Shown here: positions 1 through 8,413 of the stretch, in pieces
Numbering within the stretch: position 1 is the stretch's first letter
Layout: every line of letters begins with the position of its first letter
Source: Nostoc sp. PA-18-2419
GTDB lineage: Bacteria > Cyanobacteriota > Cyanobacteriia > Cyanobacteriales > Nostocaceae
DNA: 45,536 bases
Direction: 5' to 3'
Assembly (NCBI RefSeq): GCF_005869855.1
Contig: NZ_SZNH01000015.1
Span: 107,149-152,684 of the forward strand
Notes under the pieces: model-generated
Database searches by the model: none
The model's input: the letters and a program-made list of their open reading frames with translations, nothing else
What the model was told of the DNA's origin: nothing
Made by a program: the position numbers and the translations under genes

Positions 1-1
1 T

Positions 2-865
2 AGTCACAGCAAAATCAACAAACAATCAGATCCACTTAATATCAAAGATACTAACACTACATCTCCATTTCAAAAAACTGGAGTTTTCCCCGGTTCTATT
101 GGCAGAAGTCTTAATGTAATTAAAGGAGATTTTTCTCCCCATGCAGAAGAAAATTTTACCAGAAATTACCGCTCGTCTAGAAATAGGACAAGAATTGCCC
201 TGAGATTTTTCCTCATTTTAATTATTGTACCAATTGTTACACAGTATTTATCTAAAGAACTTTTAGTAAATCCCATAATAGAACGAATTAGGGGAGAGAA
301 TACAACTCAAATTTTTATTAATTCTGACATGGAAAAAGAAGCTCTCCATGAATTACAGAATTTTCAAGCAGCACTTAGATTTGAATCTTTTATAACTCAA
401 GCACCAAAATTATCGTCAGAGGAAGTACAAGAAAAGATAAAAGACAAAGCATTTGAAATTGCTAAAGAATTTCGGATTAAAAGTAATCTTAGTATTAGTA
501 ATATTTTTGCTGATTTAATCTCATTAATTGCTTTTGGCTTAGTTATCAGTTTAAGCAAGAAAGAAATTGTAATTGTTAAGTCATTTATAGACAATATTGT
601 CTATGGTCTTAGCGATAGTGCTAAAGCATTTTTAATTATTTTGTTTACAGATATATTTGTAGGATTCCACTCACCGCATGGCTGGGAAATTATTCTAGAA
701 GGATTGGCAGAACATTTAGGTCTACCAGCCAATAACAGTGCAATCTATTTATTTATTGCCACATTTCCCGTGATTTTAGATACTATCTTTAAATACTGGA
801 TATTCCGCTATCTCAGCCGCTTATCTCCATCAGCATTAGCTACATTAAAAGAGATGGATGAATAA
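2..865 (+). CDS. pcxA: Proton extrusion protein PcxA/CemA family, C-terminal part (5' end outside window)
   Basis: The frame is open from base 2 with no stop, so the gene begins upstream of the window; the ATG at 329 is internal. About 287 residues are visible. The C-terminal half carries the family hallmark GFHSPHGWE followed by a hydrophobic helix and the ending RLSPSALATLKEMDE. Four hydrophobic segments can be read: one before the internal ATG (IALRFFLILIIVPIV), then around IFADLISLIAFGLVISL, AKAFLIILFTDIFVGF and AIYLFIATFPVILDTIF. This layout fits the CemA/PcxA (PxcA) family, whose cyanobacterial members are inner-membrane proteins needed for light-induced proton extrusion and, indirectly, inorganic carbon uptake. 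Family assignment is firm; the missing N-terminus cannot be judged. Confidence 0.88.
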   Translation, partial: SHSKINKQSDPLNIKDTNTTSPFQKTGVFPGSIGRSLNVIKGDFSPHAEENFTRNYRSSRNRTRIALRFFLILIIVPIVTQYLSKELLVNPIIERIRGENTTQIFINSDMEKEALHELQNFQAALRFESFITQAPKLSSEEVQEKIKDKAFEIAKEFRIKSNLSISNIFADLISLIAFGLVISLSKKEIVIVKSFIDNIVYGLSDSAKAFLIILFTDIFVGFHSPHGWEIILEGLAEHLGLPANNSAIYLFIATFPVILDTIFKYWIFRYLSRLSPSALATLKEMDE

Positions 866-1124
866 TAATAGAGAATTCAGACTCCGAGTAAAACAGCTTT
901 GATATTCGGATTTTCAATTTAGATTCTGTACCTTACTCACTTAAAAATTTAAAAAATAAATTAATTAGCTTACCACTTTTTCCTGTCCAGTTATTCTGAG
1001 TTTTAAATTCTAATCCTGACTTTTAAATTTTAAGAAATTATTTATAAAGTAAAAATAAAATTACTGTAGTAGCGTGTAAGGTGCATATTTTGAGATGATT
1101 TGTCACGAAAAAGATAATGAAAGC

Positions 1125-1240
1125 GCCTAACCCACCATGTAATACCATTTCACTTCAAAATTAATACAAATGGCAAGTAGGGCAGCAGCAGGAAAGGATT
1201 AAGTATTTCGTGAAATGGTATAAATAGTGGTGCGTTAGGC
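1125..1240. repeat. Imperfect inverted repeat, MITE-like remnant
   Basis: The left arm (1125-1153) begins GCCTAACCCACC and ends ATACCATTTCAC; the right arm (1210-1240) is its imperfect reverse complement (GTGAAATGGTAT ... GGTGCGTTAGGC). The arms are about 30 bp and enclose about 56 bp without coding potential. This resembles a decayed small mobile element; no clear target duplication was seen. Confidence 0.55.
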
Positions 1241-1308
1241 TAAAGCCATAACAGACTCTACCAGAAAATTTACTTTATAAATAGTCTTTCAGTTCTCAAT
1301 TCTTACCA

Positions 1309-1343
1309 TGAATTACAAATTACGAATTACGAATTACGAATTA
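1309..1343. repeat. Short tandem repeat, heptamer GAATTAC
   Basis: About five consecutive copies of the heptamer GAATTAC (first copies slightly diverged) lie 60 bp before the next gene. Short tandemly repeated repetitive sequences of 7 bp are a known feature of heterocystous cyanobacteria. Confidence 0.8.
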
Positions 1344-1404
1344 TTTTGACCCTTTGTCCCTGATTCGCTACGCTATGTATATCTTAGTTTTTCTGAGGCG
1401 TGCT

Positions 1405-1881
1405 ATGGATTTTGAAAGCAAAGCCAAAGCTCCTATTGCTACAGATAATATAGAGTTTGCTCAACCAACTACTACTCGTAAACCACTAGAATTGCTACGA
1501 AACACTGAGGCTTTGCTACGCCACCCAACTGTAGCAACACTAGCACCGATTTTACCACCAAAGCTCAGTAATAGATTGCAAACAACCTCATCTTTGGCAG
1601 ATGACTCTTTTAAGCAACTGGTAGAAATTGACCTAGACAATATTAATGATTTTGAACTGCGACCTGCACGAATTTGTGCTGGCTTAAGCTTTATTGGATT
1701 TGGAGCACTGATGATCCTAGTACTACTGTTGTACTTAAACACTTTGCATCCAGAACTGAATACAGTAGAGCAGATTAGGCAATATTGGTATCAATATGTT
1801 TGGTTTGTGAGTTTAGGAATTGCAGGAATGTTTATCTTGGGTCGTGAAGCTATGCGTCCGCTCCCAAAACGGCAAAAATGA
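1405..1881 (+). CDS. Hypothetical small membrane protein, two predicted TM helices
   Basis: The 158-residue protein matches no family I can name. The N-terminal ~90 residues are hydrophilic. Two hydrophobic segments follow: AGLSFIGFGALMILVLLLYLN and YVWFVSLGIAGMFILG, ending in a basic tail (RPLPKRQK), so both termini probably face the cytoplasm. A longer reading from a TTG at 1354 is possible, but the ATG at 1405 has a GAGG ribosome-binding site six bases upstream (1395-1398), and the extra residues overlap repeat-derived DNA. It ends 13 bases before the polyphosphate kinase gene and is probably co-transcribed with it, which is the only hint about its role. Confidence 0.65.
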   Translation: MDFESKAKAPIATDNIEFAQPTTTRKPLELLRNTEALLRHPTVATLAPILPPKLSNRLQTTSSLADDSFKQLVEIDLDNINDFELRPARICAGLSFIGFGALMILVLLLYLNTLHPELNTVEQIRQYWYQYVWFVSLGIAGMFILGREAMRPLPKRQK

Positions 1882-1894
1882 GGAGATTTTATAG

Positions 1895-2776
1895 ATGAAT
1901 TATGATGCTTTTATTGTTCCACCAGGTTCAAAGATTTCTCTGAAAAAAAACTATGACCCAGCTTATAAAACTGATTTTTATCAAAAAACCGATGCTTTAA
2001 GTAAATTACAAGCAGATATTCAACGACTAGCAAATTACCAAAATATTCTTTATGCTCAAAACACCTATGCGATATTAATTATTTTTCAGGCAATGGATGC
2101 TGCTGGCAAAGATAGTACAATTAAGCATGTGATGTCTGGTGTGAATCCCCAAGGATTTCAGGTGTTTAGTTTTAAAAGCCCAAGTGCAGAAGAATTAGAT
2201 CATGACTACTTGTGGCGAACAATGAAAGCTTTGCCAGAAAGAGGACGAATTGGTGTATTTAACCGTTCATATTATGAAGAAGTATTAGTGGTTCGTGTCC
2301 ATCCAGAAATGCTTAAAAAGCAACAACTACCCAAATTTCCTGACGGAAATCAGATTTGGAAGCAACGTTTTCAAGAAATTAACAATACAGAAAAATATTT
2401 GGTAGATAATGGTGTAGTTATTCTAAAGTTTTTTCTAAATGTCTCTAAAAAAGAGCAGAAAAAACGCTTTTTACAACGAATTGAGGCTCCAGAAAAAAAT
2501 TGGAAATTTTCAGATAGCGATGTCAAAGAAAGAGCTTTTTGGGATGATTATATGGAAGCTTATGAAGAAGTTTTCAATAATACTAGTACAAAATGGGCAC
2601 CCTGGTATATTATCCCTGCTGATCGCAAGTGGCTTACACGTCAGGTAGTTGCGAATATCATCTGCACAAAATTAGAAGAACTGAATTTGAAATACCCCAT
2701 AGTCAGTGAAGAACACAAGCAACAACTTTTGCAAGCAAAACGCATTTTGGAACAGGAAGATAAGCCATCAAGTTAA
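1895..2776 (+). CDS. ppk2: PPK2-family polyphosphate:nucleotide phosphotransferase
   Basis: This 293-residue protein has the PPK2 fold signatures. A Walker A loop lies at about residues 66-74 (AMDAAGKDS), a Walker B-like block at 120-137 ([17 protein letters not shown]), and a basic lid region at about 188-220 with KKRFLQRI and a WKFSDSD motif. PPK2 enzymes transfer phosphate from polyphosphate to nucleotides. Length and motifs resemble the class III group, which can phosphorylate AMP as well as ADP, but substrate class is inferred. The ATG at 1895 has a GAGGAG Shine-Dalgarno about ten bases upstream, overlapping the end of the upstream gene. Nothing looks truncated; the residues K72 and D73 expected for catalysis are present. 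Confidence 0.9.
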   Translation: MNYDAFIVPPGSKISLKKNYDPAYKTDFYQKTDALSKLQADIQRLANYQNILYAQNTYAILIIFQAMDAAGKDSTIKHVMSGVNPQGFQVFSFKSPSAEELDHDYLWRTMKALPERGRIGVFNRSYYEEVLVVRVHPEMLKKQQLPKFPDGNQIWKQRFQEINNTEKYLVDNGVVILKFFLNVSKKEQKKRFLQRIEAPEKNWKFSDSDVKERAFWDDYMEAYEEVFNNTSTKWAPWYIIPADRKWLTRQVVANIICTKLEELNLKYPIVSEEHKQQLLQAKRILEQEDKPSS

Positions 2777-2877
2777 TTGCAATTGTTCAAAATATAAAAA
2801 CTGCCGAATTTTGGCGGACATGATATAAACTATTTGCTGGAGTACTCAGCCAAATTGCAATTCTGGAGTTTTGTGAT

Positions 2878-3474
2878 GTGCTTACTCAGTTACCAACTAT
2901 CAACGCCCTGAAGCAGCCCACGAGTTCTGCTTGGATCGAACAAGCGATCGCCAACTTAGACATCATTTTACTCGACCACTCCCACTGCGAACGTAAAGCC
3001 GCAGGCGTGGCCTTGAACTTTATGTTTCGCTACCCTTCTAATACTAAAATGGTGCGGGAGTTAACAGCGATCGCTCGTGAAGAACTAGAACACTTTGAGC
3101 TAGTTAACCAATGGTTAGAACGCCGGAACATTCCTCTGGCTCCCCTACCACCACCCCCCTACGGTGCGGGTTTAAAAGCTGCTGTACGCCCTCAAGAACC
3201 TCAGCGATTTTTGGATTCTTTACTAGTTACTGGCTTAATTGAAGCTCGCTCTCACGAACGCCTGGGATTATTAGCTGCTTACTGTCCGGATCCAGAATTA
3301 GCAAAATTTTATCGTGGTCTGATGGCATCCGAAGCGCGTCACTACGGTATATATTGGGTTTTAGCTGCTACTTACTTCGACAAAGAAATTGTCATCCAAC
3401 GCCTTGATGAATTAGCAATTGTCGAAAGCGAGTTGCTGGCGACTTTGCATCCAGAACCTAGAATTCACAGTTAG
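2878..3474 (+). CDS. miaE: tRNA-(ms2io6A37)-hydroxylase, MiaE-like diiron enzyme
   Basis: The 198-residue protein has a ferritin-like four-helix pattern with carboxylate/histidine motifs for a diiron centre: E38 (HCERKAA), E69-x-x-H72 (REELEH), E122 (GLIEARSHE) and E152-x-x-H155 (SEARHY). Together with PPPPYGAGL at about 91-99, this is the MiaE family, which hydroxylates the isopentenyl side chain of ms2i6A at tRNA position 37 using O2. The start is a GTG at 2878 with GGAG nine bases upstream; no in-frame ATG exists nearby. The VOC gene follows 15 bases after the stop and may share its transcript. Family confident; activity inferred. Confidence 0.88.
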   Translation: MLTQLPTINALKQPTSSAWIEQAIANLDIILLDHSHCERKAAGVALNFMFRYPSNTKMVRELTAIAREELEHFELVNQWLERRNIPLAPLPPPPYGAGLKAAVRPQEPQRFLDSLLVTGLIEARSHERLGLLAAYCPDPELAKFYRGLMASEARHYGIYWVLAATYFDKEIVIQRLDELAIVESELLATLHPEPRIHS

Positions 3475-3489
3475 TAGACTAAGGCCACT

Positions 3490-3894
3490 ATGAAGCTTCA
3501 GCTAACACACTTGAGACTGCTTGTCTCCAACTACAAAGATTCTTTTCTGTTCTACCGAGATTTGCTAAAATTTGATGTCGATTGGGGGGATGAAAATAGC
3601 GGCTATGCTGAGTTGAATAGCGGATATCTCAAGCTTGGTTTGTTCAAAAAAGAATTAATGGACGAAGTAGTCCCAAGGATCGATCAGCCTTCATATGTTG
3701 TGAATCGAGATAAGATTGTCTTGATTTTTGCAGTAGATAACGTCGATGAGGTCTACAAGCAAGTAAAAGATAGTAATGCAATTGTTGTCACTCAACCAAA
3801 AGACCGCCCAGATTGGGGAATCCGCACAGCTCATTTTCGCGATCCTGATGGTAATTTAATCGAAATCTACAACAACTTGGGAATTATCAATTAA
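3490..3894 (+). CDS. VOC (glyoxalase/bleomycin-resistance fold) family protein
   Basis: A 134-residue single-domain protein with the two paired beta-alpha-beta-beta-beta modules of the vicinal oxygen chelate superfamily. The first module starts LTHLRLLVSNYKDSFLFYRDLL, and the second closes with the typical AHFRDPDGNLIEIYNN. Candidate metal ligands are H7 in the first strand, H118 (AHFRDPDG) and E126 (NLIEIY). The substrate cannot be predicted; the superfamily includes lyases, dioxygenases and antibiotic-binding proteins. It sits 15 bases after miaE on the same strand and its last four bases overlap the end of the convergent PhnD-like gene. Confidence 0.85.
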   Translation: MKLQLTHLRLLVSNYKDSFLFYRDLLKFDVDWGDENSGYAELNSGYLKLGLFKKELMDEVVPRIDQPSYVVNRDKIVLIFAVDNVDEVYKQVKDSNAIVVTQPKDRPDWGIRTAHFRDPDGNLIEIYNNLGIIN

Positions 3895-4769
3895 ATATTT
3901 GCTGGCAGTTTTGAATCAAATAAACGCACAGGTTTAGTTTGCAAATTAGAAGCAATTGAACTGACTCGATCTACCACAGAAATCATATATTTGTAATTCG
4001 GTACTTGTCCATTGGGTACATAGCCAACTTCTTGAGCTAAACCCGAAGGCGACTCGCTCATCACTTTGCGAATGAATTCTTGACGATTACGCTCTACATT
4101 AGGCCCAATCAAGACCACACCCAGTGGTACATAGTGGGGATCTTTAAAAAGTACGCGGAATTCAATCGGGCTAAACTGTGAACCGTGGAGACTCAATTCA
4201 GCCTCCGAAACTGCACAAGCGCTAGCTTTTCCTTGAGCTACCAATTCCAGTGCTGCTTTTGGTGTAGGTGCAAATAAGATTTCAGCTAGTGTTGTACCAT
4301 AAAGATTGTAAAGAGGAAAATAATATCCTGTGGCCGAACCTAACTGACCTAAAGCTAGGGTTTGACCCTGTAGTTGTTTTAAATCTGTTATTGAGCTGTC
4401 CTTGCGAACAACGAAAATTGAACGCAAATCACTAATACCTATTAAAGGAAACAGAGGAACATATTGGTAGCGGGCGATCGCAATAGCCGCCAAACCAGGT
4501 GGAGCAAATACCAACGACCAAGCACGAGCCTCAAGGCGCTCAACCGCTCTATTTTCATTAAAAGCAGGCTCTAGTTGAATATATGAATTTGTTTTTTCAC
4601 CCAAATAACTATTAAATTTAGCATATTGATTAATTATCTGTTCGCCTCCACCATAGTTAAGAACGCCAATAGTTAGCGTACCTTCAAACTTCCGTCCTGA
4701 TTGACAGCTTGCAAATGTCAAACCTAGTAGATTAAATAGAAAAAAACGACGGGAAAATCGCAAAAACAT
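3891..4769 (-). CDS. PhnD/SsuA-like periplasmic substrate-binding lipoprotein
   Basis: The 292-residue protein opens with a basic and hydrophobic signal (FLRFSRRFFLFNLLGLTFASC) ending in a lipobox-like FASC, so it is probably a membrane-anchored lipoprotein. The mature part fits the phosphate/phosphonate-type type 2 periplasmic binding fold: an early TIGVLNYGGGEQ strand, LQGQTLALGQLGSATGYYFP in the middle, and a C-terminal lobe. No permease or ATPase gene lies beside it, so it is either an orphan receptor or a sensor component. An upstream GTG at 4772 is also in frame; I take the ATG at 4769. It is transcribed towards the VOC gene and overlaps its last four bases. Confidence 0.78.
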   Translation of the reverse strand: MFLRFSRRFFLFNLLGLTFASCQSGRKFEGTLTIGVLNYGGGEQIINQYAKFNSYLGEKTNSYIQLEPAFNENRAVERLEARAWSLVFAPPGLAAIAIARYQYVPLFPLIGISDLRSIFVVRKDSSITDLKQLQGQTLALGQLGSATGYYFPLYNLYGTTLAEILFAPTPKAALELVAQGKASACAVSEAELSLHGSQFSPIEFRVLFKDPHYVPLGVVLIGPNVERNRQEFIRKVMSESPSGLAQEVGYVPNGQVPNYKYMISVVDRVSSIASNLQTKPVRLFDSKLPANI

Positions 4770-4950
4770 CACTAATTATGATAAAGAAATAACTCAGATT
4801 TGAGAACTAATTTAGAGCGGCTTCATTAGTGCTTAAATAGGTGATATTGCAACAAAAAATTAATATTTATTAATTCATTGATTAGGGGCTTTCTAACAGG
4901 TATAAATAGATATTAAACAAGATTAAGATACCACCTTCTTTGGTTAGATT

Positions 4951-5865
4951 ATGTTAAACAACATTACTTTAAAAAACTTAAAAATAGGTGCTAAATTTAA
5001 CTTACTTTTAATATTAGTTTTCATTGTCAGTATTTTGGGAAGCGGCGTCGCCTTATCTAGTGTACTTCAGGGGAGAGCGCAAAATGAAGTAGCTTCTCAA
5101 GCGCAGATTCTCATCGGAATGGTGAATGCAGTTAGAAACTATACACAAAATCGTATAGATCCCTTATTAGAACCTAGACTAGATACTAACCCAAGCTTCA
5201 TGCCTGAAGTAGTGCCCACTTTTTCATCTAAAGAAGTTTTTGAGAATTTTCGCAAAAAGCCCGAATATAAAAACTTTTTTCATAAAGACGCCACACTGAA
5301 TCCAACTAATTTAGCAGATAAAGCTGATAATTTTGAAGCTGAACTTGTGAAGCGTTTTCGTAATGAACCCAATACTCTAGAAATTACTGGTTTTCGTGAC
5401 TTGCCAGAAGGCGAAGTATTTTATATTGCTCAACCATTAAAGATTACACTACGAAAATGTTTGCGGTGTCATTCTACACCAGATCAAGCTCCTAAGAGTC
5501 AGTTGGCAACTTATGGCTCGGAAAATGGTTTTGGCTGGCATCTCAATCAAATTGTTTCTGCTCAAATAATTTCTATTCCTTCCGAAGATATTTTTGCCAA
5601 TGCCAAACGCACTTGGATATTAATCATGATACTTTTGATTGCTATCTTTGGAATTATACTTTTCTTGATTAACTTCTTAATTAAAAAAGCTGTGATTCTA
5701 CGTATCAAAAGAATAGAAAAAATTGCCCAACAAGTCAGTACTGGTGACATGACCGCTGATTTTGAAGAGATATCTAATGATGAAATTGGTGGTTTGGCAG
5801 AAGCATTTAATCGCATGAAAGCTAGTTTAAGAATAGCTTTGGAGCTGCTGAATAATCAAAGCTAA
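4951..5865 (+). CDS. DUF3365 (Tll0287-like) heme-binding sensor with HAMP domain
   Basis: A 304-residue membrane protein. An N-terminal TM helix (about 17-38) is followed by an extracytoplasmic domain with one c-type heme motif CLRCH at 170-174, a second TM helix (about 221-243) and a HAMP domain (about 243-297) containing the usual DEIGGLAEAFNRM. The extracytoplasmic part fits the DUF3365/Tll0287-like heme domain, so a redox- or gas-sensing role is likely. The protein ends just after HAMP with no kinase, cyclase or methyl-accepting output domain, so it must signal through a partner. The convergent Ser/Thr kinase gene, 101 bases away, is a candidate by position only. Confidence 0.83.
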   Translation: MLNNITLKNLKIGAKFNLLLILVFIVSILGSGVALSSVLQGRAQNEVASQAQILIGMVNAVRNYTQNRIDPLLEPRLDTNPSFMPEVVPTFSSKEVFENFRKKPEYKNFFHKDATLNPTNLADKADNFEAELVKRFRNEPNTLEITGFRDLPEGEVFYIAQPLKITLRKCLRCHSTPDQAPKSQLATYGSENGFGWHLNQIVSAQIISIPSEDIFANAKRTWILIMILLIAIFGIILFLINFLIKKAVILRIKRIEKIAQQVSTGDMTADFEEISNDEIGGLAEAFNRMKASLRIALELLNNQS

Positions 5866-5966
5866 AGAGTTATGGGCATTGTCCAAATCGGAAATCTTTA
5901 CTGATGAGCAAAGCCGGAGATGCTTTGCCCTCTAGCACATATTTTTAGACTCAACTATTGCCTAAT

Positions 5967-7355
5967 TTAAGAAAGTAAGCGTTGCTGAAATTGCAAAGCT
6001 TTTTGAGCTTCGGGAATTTTTGAGGCTAAAATTTTTACCAGTTCTACACGAGAAATTTGTCCAGAAGATTTGACAGCTTTTTGGACTAGAAACTTAGCTA
6101 TGGGGCCAATTAAATCAGCTAACTCCCGCTCGCATTTTTCTATAAAGCTGTCGGTTATGAGTTCAGGTTCTTGGTTTGATAAATTATTCGAGATAATTGT
6201 AGAGCGATCAGATTTAATAGTTAATTCCTGGAGTATAGTAGGTTTCTCTAGTATAAATATTGTTTTCTTGTGAAAATCAATTTGTTGATTTGCTCGCAGA
6301 TGAAGTGCCAATTGACTAATTAATTCTTCAGGGTTAGACGCAGACGCCGCAACTTGTTGTAGTAATCTTGGGGCAACAGGACCGACAAATTCCAAAAGAA
6401 TTTTTTCTAAGCGATTATAATTTTCTGGAGAGAGGATAGAAGTAGGCAAATATCCAATTGAATTTTGGCGAGGAAGTGAAGCTTGAGGGGGTTGTGTAAA
6501 AGATGATGGTTGAGGTTGTTGGGCTTCTACTCTCGTATTGAGATGTTCAAGCACCCTTAGAATTTCAGCCGCAGACTGATAGCGCTGTTTAAAATGGTGT
6601 AGCACCATCTTAGATAGCACAGATGCCAACTCAGAACTGACGTTAGCCTGATGCTGCCAAGAAATTTCTCCTGTATCTGCATCTTCCTCAAAGTTTACCG
6701 GATGTAAACCTGTAAGTGCTTGGATACAAATAATGCCCAAGGAATAAATATCGCTGTTGGGGCGGGGTTTACCTTGCCCCTGTTCTGTAGACATGTATCC
6801 TGGGGTGCCAATAATAATACTAGCTCCGGTTTGCCCTGCAACTGTAAGCAGTTGAGTTTGGATTTGTTTGACGGCACCAAAATCAATCAGTACTAACTTA
6901 CCATCTCGTTGCCGCCTGATTATATTGTCTGGCTTGATATCTCGATGAATAACGTTGTGGCTGTGAATAAATTGCAGAATACCCAATATTTGTTGGAGGA
7001 GTTGAATCACTTGCTCTTGTGTCCAACGTTGATTGGGAGGCAGTTCTACTTTGAGAGTATGTCCTTCAATAAACTCTTGTACCAAGAAAAACTCTTGGTT
7101 CTCTTCAAAATAAGCTAAAAGCCGAGGAATTTGGTCATGGTTTCCCAATTGTTCTAGCGTTTCTGCCTCACTACTAAATAGCCGTCTAGCAGTTTCGAGA
7201 AATTCGGGGCTGCGAGTGACGGGCTTGAGGTGTTTGACAACGCATTTCGGGAAACCTGGACGGTGGGTGTCTTGGGCGATGTAGGTTTGACCGAACCCTC
7301 CTCCACCTAAAACTTGAAGGACTTGGTAACGTCCGTCTAATAACTGTCCTAACAT
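5967..7355 (-). CDS. Serine/threonine protein kinase with two tandem C-terminal modules
   Basis: The 462-residue protein starts with a Hanks-type kinase domain (about 10-270): glycine loop GGGGFGQTY (17-25), lysine K41, catalytic HRDIKPDN (137-144) and DFG (158-160), so it should be active. A Gln/Pro-rich linker follows, then two similar helical modules at about 308-365 and 400-455, each with a GP(V/I)A motif (EFVGPVAPRLLQQ and DLIGPIAKFLVQK). I believe these correspond to a module seen in other cyanobacterial kinases (DUF8082-like), but that name is from memory. There is no TM helix, so the protein is cytoplasmic. Start is the ATG at 7355. It converges on the DUF3365-HAMP gene. Confidence 0.92.
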   Translation of the reverse strand: MLGQLLDGRYQVLQVLGGGGFGQTYIAQDTHRPGFPKCVVKHLKPVTRSPEFLETARRLFSSEAETLEQLGNHDQIPRLLAYFEENQEFFLVQEFIEGHTLKVELPPNQRWTQEQVIQLLQQILGILQFIHSHNVIHRDIKPDNIIRRQRDGKLVLIDFGAVKQIQTQLLTVAGQTGASIIIGTPGYMSTEQGQGKPRPNSDIYSLGIICIQALTGLHPVNFEEDADTGEISWQHQANVSSELASVLSKMVLHHFKQRYQSAAEILRVLEHLNTRVEAQQPQPSSFTQPPQASLPRQNSIGYLPTSILSPENYNRLEKILLEFVGPVAPRLLQQVAASASNPEELISQLALHLRANQQIDFHKKTIFILEKPTILQELTIKSDRSTIISNNLSNQEPELITDSFIEKCERELADLIGPIAKFLVQKAVKSSGQISRVELVKILASKIPEAQKALQFQQRLLS

Positions 7356-7515
7356 TGTCTTACTTGCCTAAGTCCTCAAATTAATCTTGGCACAACTACC
7401 AGCTTTGGCAAGGTCTGTTGAGAAAGAAACTAGGTAGTGCTAAAATTACAAGGTTTTTTGAGGATTGTACTACAAGTTAATCACTCCCTAAACTCCAGAT
7501 CGGCTTGCCGCTATA

Positions 7516-7839
7516 TTATTGTTGAAGGTTTAATTCCTGAAAAATTGGCACACTGCTAATTTTTGCAGTAGTTGCTTGTTGAGAAGCTATGGTAACTTTT
7601 CCTTGTCCAGTTTTATTTAGAAAATAGGTGATTCCCCTAAAGCTTAGTTGATAAGCTTCTAATGCTAGAGGAACTTGTGCTGATTTGGAATTAGGAGCGA
7701 CGCAATAACTAACGCCACGGTACATTAAATTATAAGCTGACCCAATTTGAGGAACTGGTTGAAACGGCTGTTGTGTTTTTTTGCTACCAACTTGGCTTGG
7801 GTCGTATTCATAGGTCAGACCACGATAGTAAAGTTTTAT
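7516..7839 (-). CDS. DUF4278-type small protein with a non-ATG (ATA/ATT) apparent start
   Basis: Reading upstream of the first ATG (7725), the frame stays open to a stop at 7854-7852 and encodes KLYYRGLTYEYDPSQV, which is how DUF4278 proteins begin. The full reading holds three related YRG/FRG-x-x-Y units: YYRGLTYEYD, MYRGVSYCV and SFRGITYFL. Family members normally begin ATG directly before this KL-x-Y-R-G; here that codon is ATA (7839-7837), preceded by ATT (7842-7840), with GAG at 7851-7849 as a weak ribosome-binding site. Either translation starts at a rare codon, or the start has been lost and the gene is a fresh pseudogene making at most a 69-residue fragment. The function of DUF4278 is unknown. 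Confidence 0.62.
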   Translation of the reverse strand: MKLYYRGLTYEYDPSQVGSKKTQQPFQPVPQIGSAYNLMYRGVSYCVAPNSKSAQVPLALEAYQLSFRGITYFLNKTGQGKVTIASQQATTAKISSVPIFQELNLQQ

Positions 7840-8134
7840 AATTTTTATCTCTTAAATTAGGTGTTGTTCAACAATGATAATTAGTTATCACACCTTAATT
7901 GAAGAGTTATGCAAGACTTACACTTTTTAAGGAACTGGTTAAAGGATTAGCCGTCTAAGGTGGAGAGTTATTGGTTATTTGTCATTAGTCATTGGGTATG
8001 GGAGTGGTGTTAGCTTTTTTTGTGCGCGCTTAGACCGTGGTGAGTTAGGAGTTATTATTGTCTTCCTGCCCCTACCCCACCTCCCGTATGCTTACCCTTT
8101 TCATTCTGGGGTAACTTGGTTAACAATGGGTTGA

Positions 8135-8413
8135 ATGTTTTTTAAAAAATTCAATCTTATGCCTAGAACTCCAAATGAATACGCCGTATACCTCCTACTG
8201 GAAACTGGTCATCGGGAAGAAGTACGTTTTCCTACTATTCAAGAGTTTCAGAAGTGGTATAGTGGCGAACTTGTGCCCAAGTCTGCTTCTACTGATTTTA
8301 TTAGCGTCCCGATCAAGAATATTCAGGGAGAGTATATGGTAGTACGCCCTTCTCGAATCGTGGCAATTCGGGTAGAACCCGTTTTTAGTTCCAGCGTTGA
8401 AAGATTCAACTAA
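8135..8413 (+). CDS. Conserved hypothetical small protein next to mltA
   Basis: The 92-residue reading starts at ATG 8135; an in-frame ATG at 8159 (MPRTPNEYAVYLLLE...) would give 84 residues and may be the real start, since neither has a strong Shine-Dalgarno. It is soluble, without signal peptide or TM helix, and has an alternating pattern suggesting beta strands (YAVYLLLETG, FISVPIKNIQGEYMVVRPSRIVAIRVE). I do not recognise a family. Its stop codon abuts the mltA start at 8414, so the two are almost certainly translated from one mRNA. Confidence 0.7.
   Translation: MFFKKFNLMPRTPNEYAVYLLLETGHREEVRFPTIQEFQKWYSGELVPKSASTDFISVPIKNIQGEYMVVRPSRIVAIRVEPVFSSSVERFN

Larger units (their letters stand above)
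866..1404. other. Intergenic region with repeats
   Basis: No coding signal is seen between the pcxA stop and the next gene. The stretch is AT-rich and holds an imperfect inverted repeat (1125-1153 with 1210-1240) and a heptamer tandem repeat (1309-1343), both listed separately. Any promoter for the downstream gene should lie near its 3' end, but no convincing -35/-10 pair was picked out. Confidence 0.6.

Noticed and set aside
329..331. ATG at 329 as the start of the first gene
   Set aside because: The frame is open to base 2 and encodes CemA/PcxA-like sequence including a TM helix, so the gene starts outside the window.
1354..1404. Start of the small membrane protein at TTG 1354
   Set aside because: The ATG at 1405 has a well-placed GAGG and the extra stretch begins in repeat-derived sequence.
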